Assembly (NCBI RefSeq): GCF_036898095.1
Contig: NC_090757.1
Span: forward strand, 66,233,547 to 66,297,546
Length of the DNA: 64,000 nucleotides
Direction of reading: 5' to 3'
Origin: Palaemon carinicauda
Taxonomy: Eukaryota; Arthropoda; Malacostraca; Decapoda; Palaemonidae
Notes under the pieces: model-generated
The model's input: the letters and a program-made list of their open reading frames with translations, nothing else
The model's database searches: none
Told to the model about the DNA's origin: nothing
Translations under genes and position numbers: made by a program
In this document: in pieces, positions 39,181-51,320 of the stretch
Position numbering within the stretch: the stretch's first letter is position 1
Layout: every line of letters begins with the position of its first letter

Positions 39181-40303
39181 AAACACTAGGATTGGCAGTC
39201 CCCCTGCATGTCCACTAGTGGGGGGATGCCTACAAAGTTGCGCAAGCAGGTGGCAGCAACTCGGGGCCGATTCCTGGACGATTTCCGTAATCGGTCAAAG
39301 ATATTGCGTCCCATTCATAACATCTCTACCTCCCTTGACAGCGAATCCAGTGTCGTTGAACTCCCTCGCTACGGGATCGGCAAGGGGGCAAGCCCTTCGG
39401 GCAGAAGTCGAGACCATGTTGAAGAGGGGCGCTCTCCAAGAGGTCGTCGACGGGTCCCCAGGCTTCTTCAGTCGACTCTTTCTAGTAAAGAAGGCGTCTG
39501 GAGGCTGGAGACCAGTCATTGACCTCTCAGCTCTGAACAGGTTTGTCAAGCAGACCCCGTTCAGCATGGAGACGGCAGACACGGTCAGACTTGCAGTGAG
39601 ACCGCAAGATTTCATGTGTACACTGGATCTAAAGGACGCGTACTTCCAGATCCCAATACATCCGTCTTCAAGGAAGTATTTAAGATTTTGCCTAGACAAC
39701 AAGATCTACCAGTTCAAGGTGCTGTGTTTAGGTCTCTCCACAGCACCTCAGGTTTTCACCAGAGTGTTCACTCTGATATCGTCGTGGGCACACATGATTG
39801 GCATCCGTCTCCTCCGTTATCTGGACGACTGGCTGATCCTAGCAGACTCGGAGTCAGCCCTTCTTTGACACCGAGACAAACTTCTGGGACTTTGCCAAGA
39901 TCTGGGGATCATGGTAAATCTCGAGAATTCTTCTCTGCTTCCTACTCAAAGACTGGTATATCTAGACATGATAATAGACACCAATCTCCACAGAGCCTTC
40001 CCATCAGACGACAGGATAGCAAGGCTGAGGAGGGTCGCGAGTCCTTCCCTCAGACGAGAACTCCCAGCCCAATCGTGGTTACGTCTCCTCAGTCACCACT
40101 CATTCCTGGCCCGTCTAGTTCCCAACGGTCGCCTCAGAATGAGATCTCCGCAATGGCAACTCAAGTCCCGGTGGAATCAAGGACACGATTCCCCGGACGT
40201 CATGATCCCTATGGGTCCTGCGGAACGGACGGATCTTCAGTGGTGGGTGACAGACGAGAACCTACGAAGAGGAGTGGATCTTCTCATCCTCCCCCGGATT
40301 TGA
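39092..40303 (+). pseudogene. Reverse transcriptase of E3 with one nonsense codon
   Basis: A single frame covers the RT. GWRPVIDLSALNRFVKQTPF, CTLDLKDAYFQIPI and YLDDWLILADSES are all present. TGA at 39866-39868 replaces the CGA (Arg) of E1 just after ADSESALL. The same frame resumes at the next codon and runs on through MVNLENSSLLPTQRLVYLD to the thumb. A base change in the C run near 40290 shifts into the RNase H frame. Apart from these two lesions the domain looks intact. Confidence 0.85.
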
Positions 40304-41016
40304 TGCTGTTTTCGGACGCCTCAAAGAAAGGGGGGGGGGGGGGGCAACGTTCTGCACCACAGCACTCCGGCCTATGGTCAGAATCAGAAAAATACCTCCA
40401 TATAAATCTGCTAGAAATGAAGGCTGTATTCCTGGCCCTTCAACAGTTCCAACAATACCTGGCGGGTCACTCTGTGGTGGTGATGAGCGACAACACCATA
40501 GTAGTGGCTTACATCAACAAGCAGGGAGGTACCTTTTCAGAGCAGCTATCCCATCTTGCAGTAGAGATACTGAGATGGTCCGAAGTCCACTTGATTCCAC
40601 TATCGACTCGCTTCATTCCAGGCAAGAGGAATGTGCTCGCCGACAGTCTGAGCAGAGCGTCTCAGATAGTGAGTACCGAGTGGTCTTTGGATTATCTAGT
40701 AGCCAACAAAGTCCCGACTTTGTGGGGTTCCCCGATTGTGGATCTGTTCGCTACAGCGCTGAACTTCAAGCTCCCGCTGTACTGCTCCCCAGTCCCGGAT
40801 CCCAAGGCACTCTGGCAAGATGCCTTCCAACAACGGTGGGACAACATCGACGTATACGCCTTTCCCCCGTTCTGTCTGATGAGGAGGGTACTCAACAAGA
40901 CCAGAATATCGGTCAATCTCTCGATAACCCTGATAGCTCCGCTATGGCATCACACGGAATGGTTTCCGGACCTTCAGCAACTCCTAAAGGAACTTCCGAG
41001 AGAACTCCCTCCATGA
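40300..41016 (+). pseudogene. RNase H and 'DLFAT' domain of E3
   Basis: LMLFSDASKK is followed by a run of 15 G (40330-40344) that replaces the W-G codons. HINLLEMKAVFLALQQF, VVMSDNTIVVAYINKQGG and RNVLADSLSRASQIV then follow, with all four acidic residues of RNase H present. The following WGSPIVDLFATALNFKLP, VYAFPPFCLMRRVLNK and PLWHHTEWFPDL form the segment proposed as Dam-like in DIRS. It ends at TGA 41014, overlapping the start of the recombinase. Confidence 0.8.
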
Positions 41017-41069
41017 CACGAGCTACCCAAACAACCACACGCTGACATCTTTCACATTGCCGTAGCTTT

Positions 41070-42131
41070 GCTTCGACTTCACGCCTGGAGACTATCCAGC
41101 ATCTCCTTGCAGAGAGAGGATTTTCGCAACAGGTTGCGAACAGGATGTCTGGACACCTGCGAAGGTCATCCACAGGGGTCTACCAGGCAAATTGGAGAGT
41201 TTTCTGTGGTTGGTGTCGTGGAAGGGGTATCTCTCCACTTGATGCCACTATTCCAGCAATAGTTGAGTTCTTTGTGTATTTGCGAGAAGAAATACACCTT
41301 TCAGTCTCGGCAGTGAAAGGCTATCACTCAGCCTTAAGTCTGGCCTTCAGGCTCAAAGGAGTGGACATTTCTTCTTCGCTGGAACTTTCCCTACTCATAC
41401 GAAGTTATGAACTTACTTGCCCTCAGTTGGAAGTGAGACCTCCTCCATGGAAGGTGGTTCGAGTTCTCAGGTCTCTTAAGAGACCTCCTTACAAACCATT
41501 ACACCAGGCTTCAGATCGCCACCTGACTTGGAAGACGGTGTTCCTACTAGCTTTGGCCGCGTCCAAGAGAGTCATTGAACTTCATGGTCTCTCGTATGAC
41601 ATCGCCCATTCAAGGGGATGGGGGAAGGTAACGTTTAGATTCGTCCCTGAGTTTGTTGCTAAGACTCAGAATCCGGGAGTGCCGGACCCACAGTTCGACT
41701 CTTTCCAGGTTTCTAGTCTTCGTTTTGTAACAGATAACCTGGACCATCTCCTACTGTGCCCAGTAAGGAGTATGAGGCTATATCTCAAAAGAACGGCTGC
41801 AGTTCGTTCCCAAGTGCAGGCATTGTTTGTGAGCACTGTGAGGACAAAGAGGAGGGGTACCAGGAATACCATTTTGGCATGGATTCGTAAGGTAATCCAT
41901 CTATCCCTGAATCCTGACCTTCCTCCGTTACGTCGCCGTAGAGCACATGATGTCAGGGGCGTAGCTACATCCCTAGCCTTCAAAAATAACTTCTCAGTGA
42001 CACAGGTTCTACAAGCAAGGGCGTGGAAGCGTCAGACGACCTTCACAGTCCCACTACCTGCAAGACGTGACTCACAGGAGGGTCGATACGTTCTCTATCA
42101 GCCCTGTGGTGGCTGCACAACAGCTGGTTTA
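41070..42131 (+). pseudogene. Tyrosine recombinase of E3, frameshifted before the catalytic Tyr
   Basis: From the ATG at 41145 (MSGHLRRSSTGVYQANWRVF) an unbroken frame of about 300 residues includes LSVSAVKGYHSALSLAFRL, the ASKRVIELHGLSYDIA arginine box and the HDVRGVATSLAF box (H-x-x-R). One extra C in CAGTCCCACTACCTG (near 42050) then throws the catalytic HYLQD tyrosine and the natural end (GTTTAA, 42131) into another frame, so the frame runs on to 42170. The enzyme would have inserted double-stranded circular DNA by strand exchange. Only this one-base change separates the copy from an open recombinase frame. Confidence 0.8.
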
Positions 42132-42328
42132 AACCTCAAGCTCCTTAATGGACAAGTAGCAGAAGGTTGAGGGTATTGTTACCCGGTCTTAGTCTGCATG
42201 AATGAAAAGGTATATCTGGCCCTTATTCTTTTCTTCATCCTCCCCTTTCTTGGGGAAAGCAGCATCCTGGGTTCTCTGCACAGCTGACCTCAAACCACTG
42301 CAGGTAAACCATGTTTCCTTGTGTTCCT

Positions 42329-42380
42329 AGTATTGAGCTAATACTGTCACGTCCCCATACCCTGACGAGGTGGTATTGGG
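42329..42380 (+). promoter_or_regulatory. 3' UTR palindrome and hairpin in E3
   Basis: AGTATTGAGCTAATACT (42329-42345) matches the palindromes of E1 and E2 with one unpaired position. The CCCCATACC...GGTGGTATTGGG stem follows. The conserved order and spacing before the inverted-repeat region suggest a cis-acting element. Confidence 0.6.
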
Positions 42381-42613
42381 AGAGTCTTAGGCTAAAGTTT
42401 CAATCTAAAGGACTTCAGGTCAACTTCCTAGGATGAGTCACTCTTCAAACCTTCACATACAGCTTACATAGGGCGTAGCCCTTGCATAGCAAGGTGCTAG
42501 CGAGGTGCAGGGACTCCTTATTGTTGAGTGCTGACACACTCATATACTGAGTCCCCGGGCAAAACCAAAAGCCAGTACTGGCCGGGACTTGCCACCCTTC
42601 CTAAGGGTTGAGT

Positions 42614-42715
42614 CACCCATATTAAATAGCGTGGTTTGTATTTCAGTTACGGAACAAATGACAAATTCGTAGGTAATTTGTATTTTTCCTAACTATACAA
42701 ACTTTAGCTATTTAA
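42614..42715. repeat. Internal complementary region of E3
   Basis: ACCCATATTAAATAGCGTGG...ACGGAACAA is the reverse complement of the left end from 35087. ATGACAAATTCGTAGGTAAT onwards is the reverse complement of the right end before 43035. The two meet at GGAACAA|ATGACAAA, the predicted circle junction. Confidence 0.92.
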
Positions 42716-43035
42716 TCAATCTTGCCCGCCAGCCCTATCCCCCGTGAAGTCCTACCTCTAAGCAAAGTGAGCTCAGCACCAGTGTGTGTGAGGGGGGGTG
42801 GGGGTGGTAGCAAGCTACCCTCCCTACACCCCCCATCCCCCCCCCCCACGAGGGGTGGGGGTGGTAGCAAGCTACCCTCCCTACACCCCCCCCCCGATAA
42901 CTAGCGGTGGGGTAGTAAACCCTCATTAAAATTCTAATGGCTCGTCATTTCAGCTACGCTGAAAGTAATTACCCATATTAAATAGCTAAGGTTTGTATAG
43001 TTAGGAAAAATACAAATTACCTACGAATTTGTCAT
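42716..43035 (-). repeat. Right inverted terminal repeat of E3 with internal duplication
   Basis: On the minus strand it repeats the left end. A block of about 50 bp with GGGGGTGGTAGCAAGCTACC and CTCCCTACACCCCCC is present twice in tandem (about 42788-42890), probably by slippage at its G and C runs. Confidence 0.85.
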
Positions 43036-43960
43036 ATTCATGAAACTCTGTTAAAGATGGAGACGGTGAGCACTGTTCACTCAGCCATCAGGAAGGAAGT
43101 CTAAGTTTTCTGTCTACCTCAAGGACCCATTTCAATGTAGTGATCCATCAGCTACACAGAAGTACTTCTGCTTCCATGTCAATTGAGTTATATACCAGTT
43201 TAAGGCCCTTTGCTTCAGACTGTTAAACATTCCCTAATTGTTTATACTTTGGGCTTGCTGTGATATCTCAATGATTGGTTAATCTTTTCATCATTGAGGA
43301 GAGTGTTGGTCCAGGGATTAGGGGTGATAGTAAAGTCTCACACCCAAGAGACAGAGGGAGTTCCTGAGGAAGTTGATAGACATAGCAGTGGCAAGTCTTT
43401 CTCTCAGATAATAGCATCATCAGACTCGGAAGTAGCGCAAACTTTGATGATTGTTCAATAGCATCAAGTTTGGCAATGTCTGGAAAGCCATCTCTTGTTA
43501 CTGTAAAACCTTGTGCTTCTTGGGCTTCTTTGCCAGAGATTGCTTCAATGGAACTAGTAGTTACAGATGATCTACTATGGTGATTGGATAACGAGATTCT
43601 CACTATGGTAGTTTTCCTCAGTTTGTCTCTTCCATGTATGCTGCTGTTCATACTCGTCTGAAGAGGGATGGGGCACACACCTTGAGGAATCAGACCATCT
43701 TTAGTGTGTGTTTGAAAAATAAAAGTATCCTGCACATCAAACTGTTGGAAATACAAGCAGTGAGCTCTCACTGATGAGTGACGTGATGTTATTTGCCTAC
43801 GTCAACAATCAAGGAGGAACTGTCTAGATCCCTGTGCGGGTTAACAAAGCAAGCACAAACTTGGGTGTTTGACAATGCAGTAGGGCAGTCTGCAAGGTAC
43901 ATTGTAGGCAAAAGGAATGGTTTAGTAGACACACAGCGGCCAGGGGTACACAGCTTGAGC
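43036..43960 (+). pseudogene. H1 right part: decayed RT and RNase H
   Basis: KMETVSTVHSAI matches SMETADTVRLAV. TATCTCAATGATTGGTTAAT encodes YLNDWLI at the YLDD position, so the first Asp of the catalytic pair reads Asn. MSDVMLFAYVNNQGGTV near 43770 matches MSDNTAVVAYINKQGGTF of RNase H, and RYIVGKRNGLVD matches FIPGKRNVLAD. Stops and indels are frequent. The recombinase is missing, and the next element (H2) seems to begin close after. Confidence 0.65.
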
Positions 43961-45378
43961 AGTGGTTCCTAAGGAAAGAGGAGCACAAGACGTATGTCTC
44001 TCGACCCTTCTTTACACCTACCTGGTATGGTGTCAGAGAGGTAGGAAATTACCTCTGATCTGGACTTGGATGCTTCTCATGGTACCCCTCCTCAGCCTGC
44101 TGGACCTAAAGCTCCTGGTATTGAGGAGGAAAAGTCAGTCAATATTTTTTACAGGTGTTGGCCTGCATCCATCTAAGGCCCTTTGGTCTCCTCCTAATGG
44201 GAGGAAAGCTGCCCTTGAAAGTTTTGTCTAACTCCTTGCATCACTTCAGACTGTCTAGCAGCACAGCCTTTCACCTTAATGACAATAGAGACGTGGGAGG
44301 TGGAGAGCAGTAAGATGGGCATTATTCAGGCTGCTTAAGGCTTCTTCATGAATTGACCACTTGTCCAGTACAGTATGGTTTTGGTCGACAAAGAGGACTT
44401 GACAGACCATAATAAGTGGAAGGCATTCAAGAACATCGTCTTTATGGGCCAAAGCAATCAAATCCTCAACCAATTACTCCGTTAACCAGTGGGTGAACTG
44501 GATTTTGAAGAATCGACATGCTATGGCCTCCAGGTTTCACTAATGGATTAGCTGATGAGAGATCTTGAATCTCTGCAAGTCATCGGTGAAGAGTCCCTCT
44601 CTCTTCCCGACACAAGAGGTAGATGCAATAACTAACAAATGGGGCAGGTGAGTCAGGGCTCACTTTTGCACAGATTGGTGTCATTTCGGCTACCACATTC
44701 TGCTTTGACTTCTAGCTGCTCGAGATCATTGCCTATTACTAGACAGGCATATAAACCTGCTCCTAAGAAAGACCTTCGGCTTTCCCCTTCCAGCTCGAAG
44801 AAGGAACGGAACAGCAACAGGCCTTTCAATACAAACAGGGTGAAGGGCACAACAAATTTAGGACAGGAAAGTGAGCCCAACACTGGCATTCTTCCAATGA
44901 GGTCCCATGTGGTAGGATGCCTGCAACCCCAATGAATGAGTGGCAGTATAGTGGGGTGGTAGAGTGTACTGTGAATGTTCTTTGGTCTGGATACTGCCTC
45001 CTGTTCAACTCTCCCCGTCCTCTGATTCTACCACTAGCAACATCATCATACTACTGCCAGGGATTGGTGAAAGACTTGGGCCTCAAGGCAGAAATTCAGG
45101 CCATGCTGGAGAATGGCACTCTCTAAAAGGTTGGCAATGGCTCCCAAGGCTTCTTCAGTCGACTCTTCTTGTAGAGAAAGTGTCTGGAGGCTGAAGACCC
45201 GTCATCGACCGCTCATCCCTGAACTAGTTTGTTCTACAAACCTCGTTCAGGATGGAGACACCAAGCACAGTCAGGCAGGTGATCGGGCCATTAAGAATTC
45301 ATGATGAAGATAAACTTAAAGGATCCTAATCCATCCTAATTTGGAAAGTATCTCTGGCTTGTCATAGTAAGCAGAGTA

Positions 45379-46113
<735 letters not shown>

Positions 46114-46934
46114 TATACCAATTCAGAGTCCTCTGCTTTGGTCTCTCAACAACTCTGCAAGTTTTCTAATTGGAGTTTTTACTTTGGTATCAGCATGGGC
46201 ACACGCAAATGGCATTCATCTTTTGTGTTACTTTGACGATTGGTCGATCTTGGCAGACTTGGAGGATGACCGTCTCCACCGAGACAATCTTCTTTTATTC
46301 TGTCATGATCTGGGGATCATGGTGACTCAGAATTTAATTCCAGTGCCCAAACAAAGACCGATTTATCTGGGTATGGATATCAATACATTTGTATGAGAAG
46401 TCTTCTCATCTTGGGACAGACTAATACACTTTTCAGAGGTGACTCTCCCTTTCCTTCAGGAACTCCATCTGCAACCGCAGCTTTGACAGAGGTTGCTAAG
46501 AAACCTGGCCTTCCTGGAATATTTCATTCAGAACGATAGTCTCCACCTGCTGTCCTTTCAATGGGAGCTGAAGAGACAGTGGTTACAAGGCAGCAATGCC
46601 CCTATGTCATTAGTTCCAATAGAGGAGGATATGTAATGGTGGCTGGACGAGACAAACCTTTTAATAGGAACGCACCAGCTATCACATCTACCAGAACTAC
46701 TACTATTCATTGATGCATCTAAGGAAGGTTAGGGAGTTCACATCCAACACCTAACATTGGGACAATGGAGTGACCAGTAATGTCAATGCCATATCAGTGT
46801 ATTGGAGCTTCAAGTGGCTCTTCTTGCGCTCCAACACTTTTTCCCTCTTTTGATCTGCCAGGCAGTGGCATTGTTTCGTGACGACACTACCAAAATGGCA
46901 TATATAAACAAACAAGGTGGTAGTTTATATGCAG

Positions 46935-47112
46935 TTGTTCCTATGCTAAATACAAACCCTCATTCTTTACTATAGGAGATATTCTAGCGCGAGCTGGAAA
47001 ATACGGCAGAAAACCTTAACAAGGTCGTTAACGACCGGGCCGGTAGTTATCCCCCAGATGAGGGTGGGGGACTGCCGGCCGGTAGCTACAGAGTACCTTC
47101 AATCGAATTCTA
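46935..47112 (+). repeat. Left inverted terminal repeat of E5 with hairpins
   Basis: It is repeated inverted at 53390-53594. It contains the perfect 14-bp palindrome GGTCGTTAACGACC (47023-47036). An imperfect stem follows at 47038-47080: GGCCGG with CCGGCC, AGT with ACT, and CCCCCA with TGGGGG. The position matches the palindrome in the E1/E2/E3 repeats, although the sequence is different. Confidence 0.85.
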
Positions 47113-47228
47113 GCTGTCGCAGTGGTAACACCTCTGCTCCCGGTTTTGTTTGACTGGTAGACTAGCCTTTCTTTAATTGTTTTTTTTTTTTTCATTAACT
47201 TTTTCTTTTACTCTTTAAATTAGATGTG

Positions 47229-49872
47229 ATGTCCTCTAATATGAGAAAGTGTCCCGGGATTCCCCCGAAATCTTGTGGCACATTTATGTCACCACCGGAG
47301 GTAGACCCTCATTCCCTATGCCCTTCATGCAGAGGTCATAGGTGTGCTGAAGGCTCCCCCTGCCAAATATGTAAGGAATAGTTGCCTATGCAGTGGGATA
47401 AGTTCATGAAGAGGAAGAAGAAGAAATCCAAGAAGGATTCATTACCTCCAGGTTCGCCGTCGAAAGGTAAGGAGTCTCGGACCTCTTCTTCGGCCTCTCG
47501 ATCTCTTCCTTCAGCCTCTTCCTTGCCTCCTTCCTCAGGGGGGAAGTCAAGGAAGAACGGCACCATTGACTTAGCACTCATTCCCCCGGGGCAGGAGTAT
47601 CAAGTTACCCCCCCCCCAGTGGGATAGTTTCTTCCGTCATCGAAAATAATTCTATTACCGCTTCTCTTCCAGATAACGTGCGAGTGGTATGGCCTACCCT
47701 TGGACTTCCTGGTTCTCCTTCGGTGGAGGTGTGGAACCAGTTCCTCACAGGCACAGTTTTACCTCAGGTCCCTTCTGTTTTGGAACCCTCGGGAGTTCCG
47801 GATCTCGCCGATATCCCGTCAGCTCAATTGGCGGCCGCTGAAGTGTCAGCGGAGGTAATAACGTCAGCTCCTGTGGAGCCTACTTCTCCCCTCGCTTGCG
47901 TTACTACGAAACAAAGTCGCAAGAGTGATCATCACGATACCTCCTCCTTCTCCTCCTCCTCCTCCTCCTCCTCCTCCTCCTCCTCCTCCTCCTCGTCCTC
48001 GTCCTCGTCGTCTTCGTCCTTAGAGGATAGGAGAGAGAGAGAGAGAGAAGAGGAAAAGGAGAGCTTGCTCTCTTTCGCCAAGATTTTCTCGTCGGAGAGA
48101 GAGGCGACATAGGAAGAGACGTCATCGTTCTAGTTCTTCCTCGCCTTCTATCTCGTCACGTAATGTCTCGCCGAGAAGTGATTAGCGTTCTCGTCACAAA
48201 CATAAGAGGAATGCTTCCTCACGCTATTGCTCTGCTTCGCGATCGTCTTCCTCTTGCGGGGAATCATCTAGGCGCTATAAGAAGAAGAGCTCTACAAGAC
48301 GTTCGCGCTCTTCTTCACAAGGGAGTTCTCTCAAGCGCAATAAGCGCTTCCGTCGGGGCGAGGTTAAATCTGATCGTGCCCAGAGCGCAACCAAGCAAAG
48401 AGAACACACTGAGCGCGATTCCTCTCCTTCACATTTATTCACGAGGAGCTCAGTTCGCGCTGTGGAAGCGAGAGAGAGCACTTCTTCTTGCCGTCGCTTA
48501 GCATCATCAGAGAGAGAGCACTCCCGTGCGTCAAACTTCCGAGCACGCAAGTCTGCGGATATATCCGCGCGAGGTTATTCACCGCGCCCTCGCGTTTTAG
48601 ACAGAACAGCTCCCATTCCCGTACTTTCTAATGAATTACAAAATATGGACTTCGCGAGAACTTTGGAAGAAGACACGGGTTCAGCCCTTCTCTTCTTCGG
48701 CTGAGAACAGAGGAGAAAGGCCAGGCCGCCAATCAACACATTCTCTTATTGAGACAGTACCGTTAGTTCGGTCGCCTTCGCCTAAACCTGCAACTTATAG
48801 GCAGGATCCTGTGTGCGCGGTGCCATCAACCAGCGCTCAGCCTTCCTCTGGATTGTCGGCAATGGAGTATGTTACCTCGCCATTACCTTCAGACATTCGG
48901 GCTTCGACCGCCCTCCCTCACGAGGAATTTGCGCGACCTGAGGATTCCTCGGAGGAACAACCATCAAAAGATTTAGAGTCCGCCTATCTGTGGGCTCTAA
49001 GAACGATGTGTAATATCTCAGACAGACTATGTCGTCCTCCACCAAACCCTAAGACCAGAATCGAACTTCCCTGGTCTATTCACGCTGCAGGCCGTCTTAG
49101 GGAGGTCTCGCAGTCTGTCTCGGGGGAAACGAATTCCTTGTAGTCTCAAGGATCCCACAAACTGCTGCAGTTTCCTTTCTCGAGGCAAAGGCGCTTTTAC
49201 AAAGTCAGAGACGCTAATCCTTCTCCTCTGACACTTTACCCCCTCACAGCAAGGCTTACACCTGGCTGCTCTGCAGAGAGACACTCTTCCCTTCCAGTCT
49301 CCTTTACCGCAGCAGAAGCCTCGGCAATGGAAGCAGCGTCAATGTCTCTTCTAGAGGCACTTTCCTGGTTTCACACATGGTCTGGCACAGTGGGCTACCT
49401 TGCAAGTCATGAGGACCTCTCAAACCAGAATTCCATGCAGTCCCTGCAGGAAGTCTTTGCTGTTGGGGCCAAGACAATGGACTTTCTAACGGCTACAGCC
49501 GCAACGATGTGGGGCAACTGGATTCTCAAAAGAAGGGAATCAGTAGTCTCCAGACTGCATAGGAGCATTGGTAAATCTGAAAAATCGGATTTGAGGAACT
49601 CTGATCTTGTACAACCTCTCCTCTTCTCTAGACAAGCAGTCTCCTCTGTCCTAGAGACTTGGAGGAATGAGACACAGGACACTGCAATGCAAAAGGCTGC
49701 TTCCTTTCGTCCAATGCAACAGCAGCCAACTCCACAACCCAAGGCAACAATTGCAACTCCACTGCCAGCCAAGAACCTCAGCCGCCCCTCTTTTACACCC
49801 AAACCTATGGGCAGAGGAAAGTCGGCTCCTCCCAAGGCTAAAGGCAGAGGGAGGAACCCTAGACAAAAATAG
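47229..49872 (+). pseudogene. gag of E5, broken
   Basis: MSSNMRKCPGIPPKSCGTFM opens the frame. The Cys-rich block (DPHSLCPSCRGHRCAEGSPC, then QICKE) has the same cysteine spacing as E3. TAG at 47379-47381 stands where E3 has TGG (SEW). The same frame reads on to 47627. Later pieces are 47678-48112 (ends in poly-Ser and basic residues), 48631-49143 and 49327-49872. The last holds the helical block (EALSWFHTWSGTVGYLASHE, then TMDFLTATAATMWGNWILKR) and a Gly/Arg/Lys tail (GRGKSAPPKAKGRGRNPRQK). This parallels the E1/E3 gag order, so the architecture is conserved across lineages. Confidence 0.78.
47951..48015 (+). repeat. (TCC)n trinucleotide tract coding poly-Ser in the E5 gag
   Basis: CTCCTC repeats, later TCGTCC, encode a long serine run. 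The unit of three keeps the frame, unlike the G runs elsewhere. Confidence 0.95.
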
Positions 49873-49889
49873 GGTCTCGTCTCGGTGCC

Positions 49890-51320
49890 TTGCAGGGGAG
49901 TTGGAGGAGGTGGAAAGCTATGGGGGCCATGCAATGGACCATAAGTGTGCTTCGTTGGGGATATCGCATTACCTTCATAGACTCTCCTCCTCCTCTAATT
50001 CCTCCCCCGATCTCGTCCTCCCAGATCCCTCGGGATCCAGGGAAACAGCAAGCCCTAGCTCGGGAGATACAGAGCATGCTTCTAAAAGACGCCATTCAAG
50101 AGGTCTCCGACTCTTCCCCGGGGTTTTTCAGTCGCCTCTTTCTGGTAGAGAAAGCCTCGGGGGGTTGGAGACCAGTGATAGATCTTTCGACTCTGAACCA
50201 GTTCGTGAAGCAGACTCCATTCAAAATGGAGACAGCGGCCTCCGTGACCCAAGCAGTACGTCCAAGAGACTTCATGGCATCTGTAGACTTGAGAGATGCT
50301 TATTTCCAAGTGCCAATCCATCGCACTTCTCGGAAATTCCTACGTTTCCTGGCTCAGAGTCGAATCTTCGAGTTCAAAGTCCTGTGCTTCGGCCTCTCGA
50401 CCGCCCCACAAGTCTTTACGAAGATCTTCGAACTCGTATTTTCGTGGGCGCACAAACATGGAATTCGTCTGCTAAGATATCTGGACGATTGGCTTCTCCT
50501 GGCCTCGTCCAAGGAGCTAGCTCTGGATCATCTGAGAAGACTTCTGAATCTTTGCAAGGATCTGGGGATCCTTGTAAATGCAGAGAAGTCTTGCTTAACT
50601 CTGACCCAAGTCTTAAACTATCTGGGTATATCCATCAATACCCAGGCAGGGAGAGTGTTTTCGTTGGAAGACAGGCTTCGGAGACTGGATCAGTCCATCG
50701 CCTATCTCTTATCTCCACTACCACCTTCAGCCAAGTCGTGGCAGTGTCTTCTGGGCCATCTTGCCTCTCTGGAAAAACTGGTTCCAGGCGGGAGATCGAG
50801 AATGAGAAGTCTCCAATGGCATCTGAAGACCCATTGGTCTCAAAAGTCAGACTCCCCATTCTTGGCAGTGGAGGTTCCAAGTCTGGTGCTACAAGATCTT
50901 CATTGGTGGTCGACCAGAGAGAACACCCAAAAGGGCATTCCCCTCCAAAACCCAAGTCCGAAGTTAAAACTCTTTTCGGACGCATCGCTACGGGGATGGG
51001 GTCCCCACCTAGGCCCCAAATTAGCATCAGGAGTTTGGTCTCCGATAGAGAGGTCTCTCCATATAAACCACCTAGAATTATTAGCTGCCTGGAAAGGCCT
51101 AAAATTCTTTGTAGAAGATCTACACGGACGAGAGGTGGTTCTGATGAGCGACAACTCCAAAGCCGTCTCGTACATCAACAAGCAAGGGGGTAAAGGGGGT
51201 ACTCTGGCAAGAGACCTCTGTCTGTTGGCAGTCCAGATCTGCCAGTGGCAGAAAGTCACAACATTTCCCTTTCAGCCAAGTTTATTCCGGGCCGGAGAAA
51301 CATCGTGGCAGATCAGCTGA
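49890..51320 (+). CDS. DIRS reverse transcriptase and RNase H (E5), frameshift at the RNase H end
   Basis: This 476-residue frame begins 17 bp after the gag stop. The RT has GWRPVIDLSTLNQFVKQTPF, ASVDLRDAYFQVPI (Asp133) and YLDD at 197-200, then LLASSKELALDHLRRLL and a thumb. RNase H starts KLKLFSDASLRGWGPHLG, with HINHLELLAAWKGL (Glu) and VVLMSDNSKAVSYINKQGG (Asp). A frame change between about 51190 and 51250, next to AGGGGGTAAAGGGGG, ends this frame at 51320. The true continuation is in the frame of 51245-51928. The RT itself looks complete. The start is uncertain because pol may follow gag by reinitiation or frameshifting. Confidence 0.85.
   Translation: MQGSWRRWKAMGAMQWTISVLRWGYRITFIDSPPPLIPPPISSSQIPRDPGKQQALAREIQSMLLKDAIQEVSDSSPGFFSRLFLVEKASGGWRPVIDLSTLNQFVKQTPFKMETAASVTQAVRPRDFMASVDLRDAYFQVPIHRTSRKFLRFLAQSRIFEFKVLCFGLSTAPQVFTKIFELVFSWAHKHGIRLLRYLDDWLLLASSKELALDHLRRLLNLCKDLGILVNAEKSCLTLTQVLNYLGISINTQAGRVFSLEDRLRRLDQSIAYLLSPLPPSAKSWQCLLGHLASLEKLVPGGRSRMRSLQWHLKTHWSQKSDSPFLAVEVPSLVLQDLHWWSTRENTQKGIPLQNPSPKLKLFSDASLRGWGPHLGPKLASGVWSPIERSLHINHLELLAAWKGLKFFVEDLHGREVVLMSDNSKAVSYINKQGGKGGTLARDLCLLAVQICQWQKVTTFPFQPSLFRAGETSWQIS

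Larger units (their letters stand above)
35087..43035 (+). mobile_element. E3: complete DIRS element inserted in the RT of H1
   Basis: The left end is TTGTTCCGTAACTGAAATAC and the right end is GAATTTGTCAT, for a length of 7949 bp. Removing it joins H1 codons for N-D-I-I-H-E-T-L-L-K-M in one frame, which match N-R-F-V-K-Q-T-P-F-S-M of the intact RT residue for residue. There is thus no target duplication and no deletion. The ends also agree with the internal complementary region (42614-42715). It encodes gag, RT/RNase H and recombinase of the E1 lineage with a modest number of nonsense and frameshift mutations, and it keeps both inverted repeats. It is a young but inactive copy. Confidence 0.92.

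Noticed and set aside
35087..43035. LTR retrotransposon or endogenous retrovirus
   Set aside because: The ends are inverted, not direct. There is no tRNA primer site, protease or DDE integrase, no target duplication, and a tyrosine recombinase is present. These are DIRS features.
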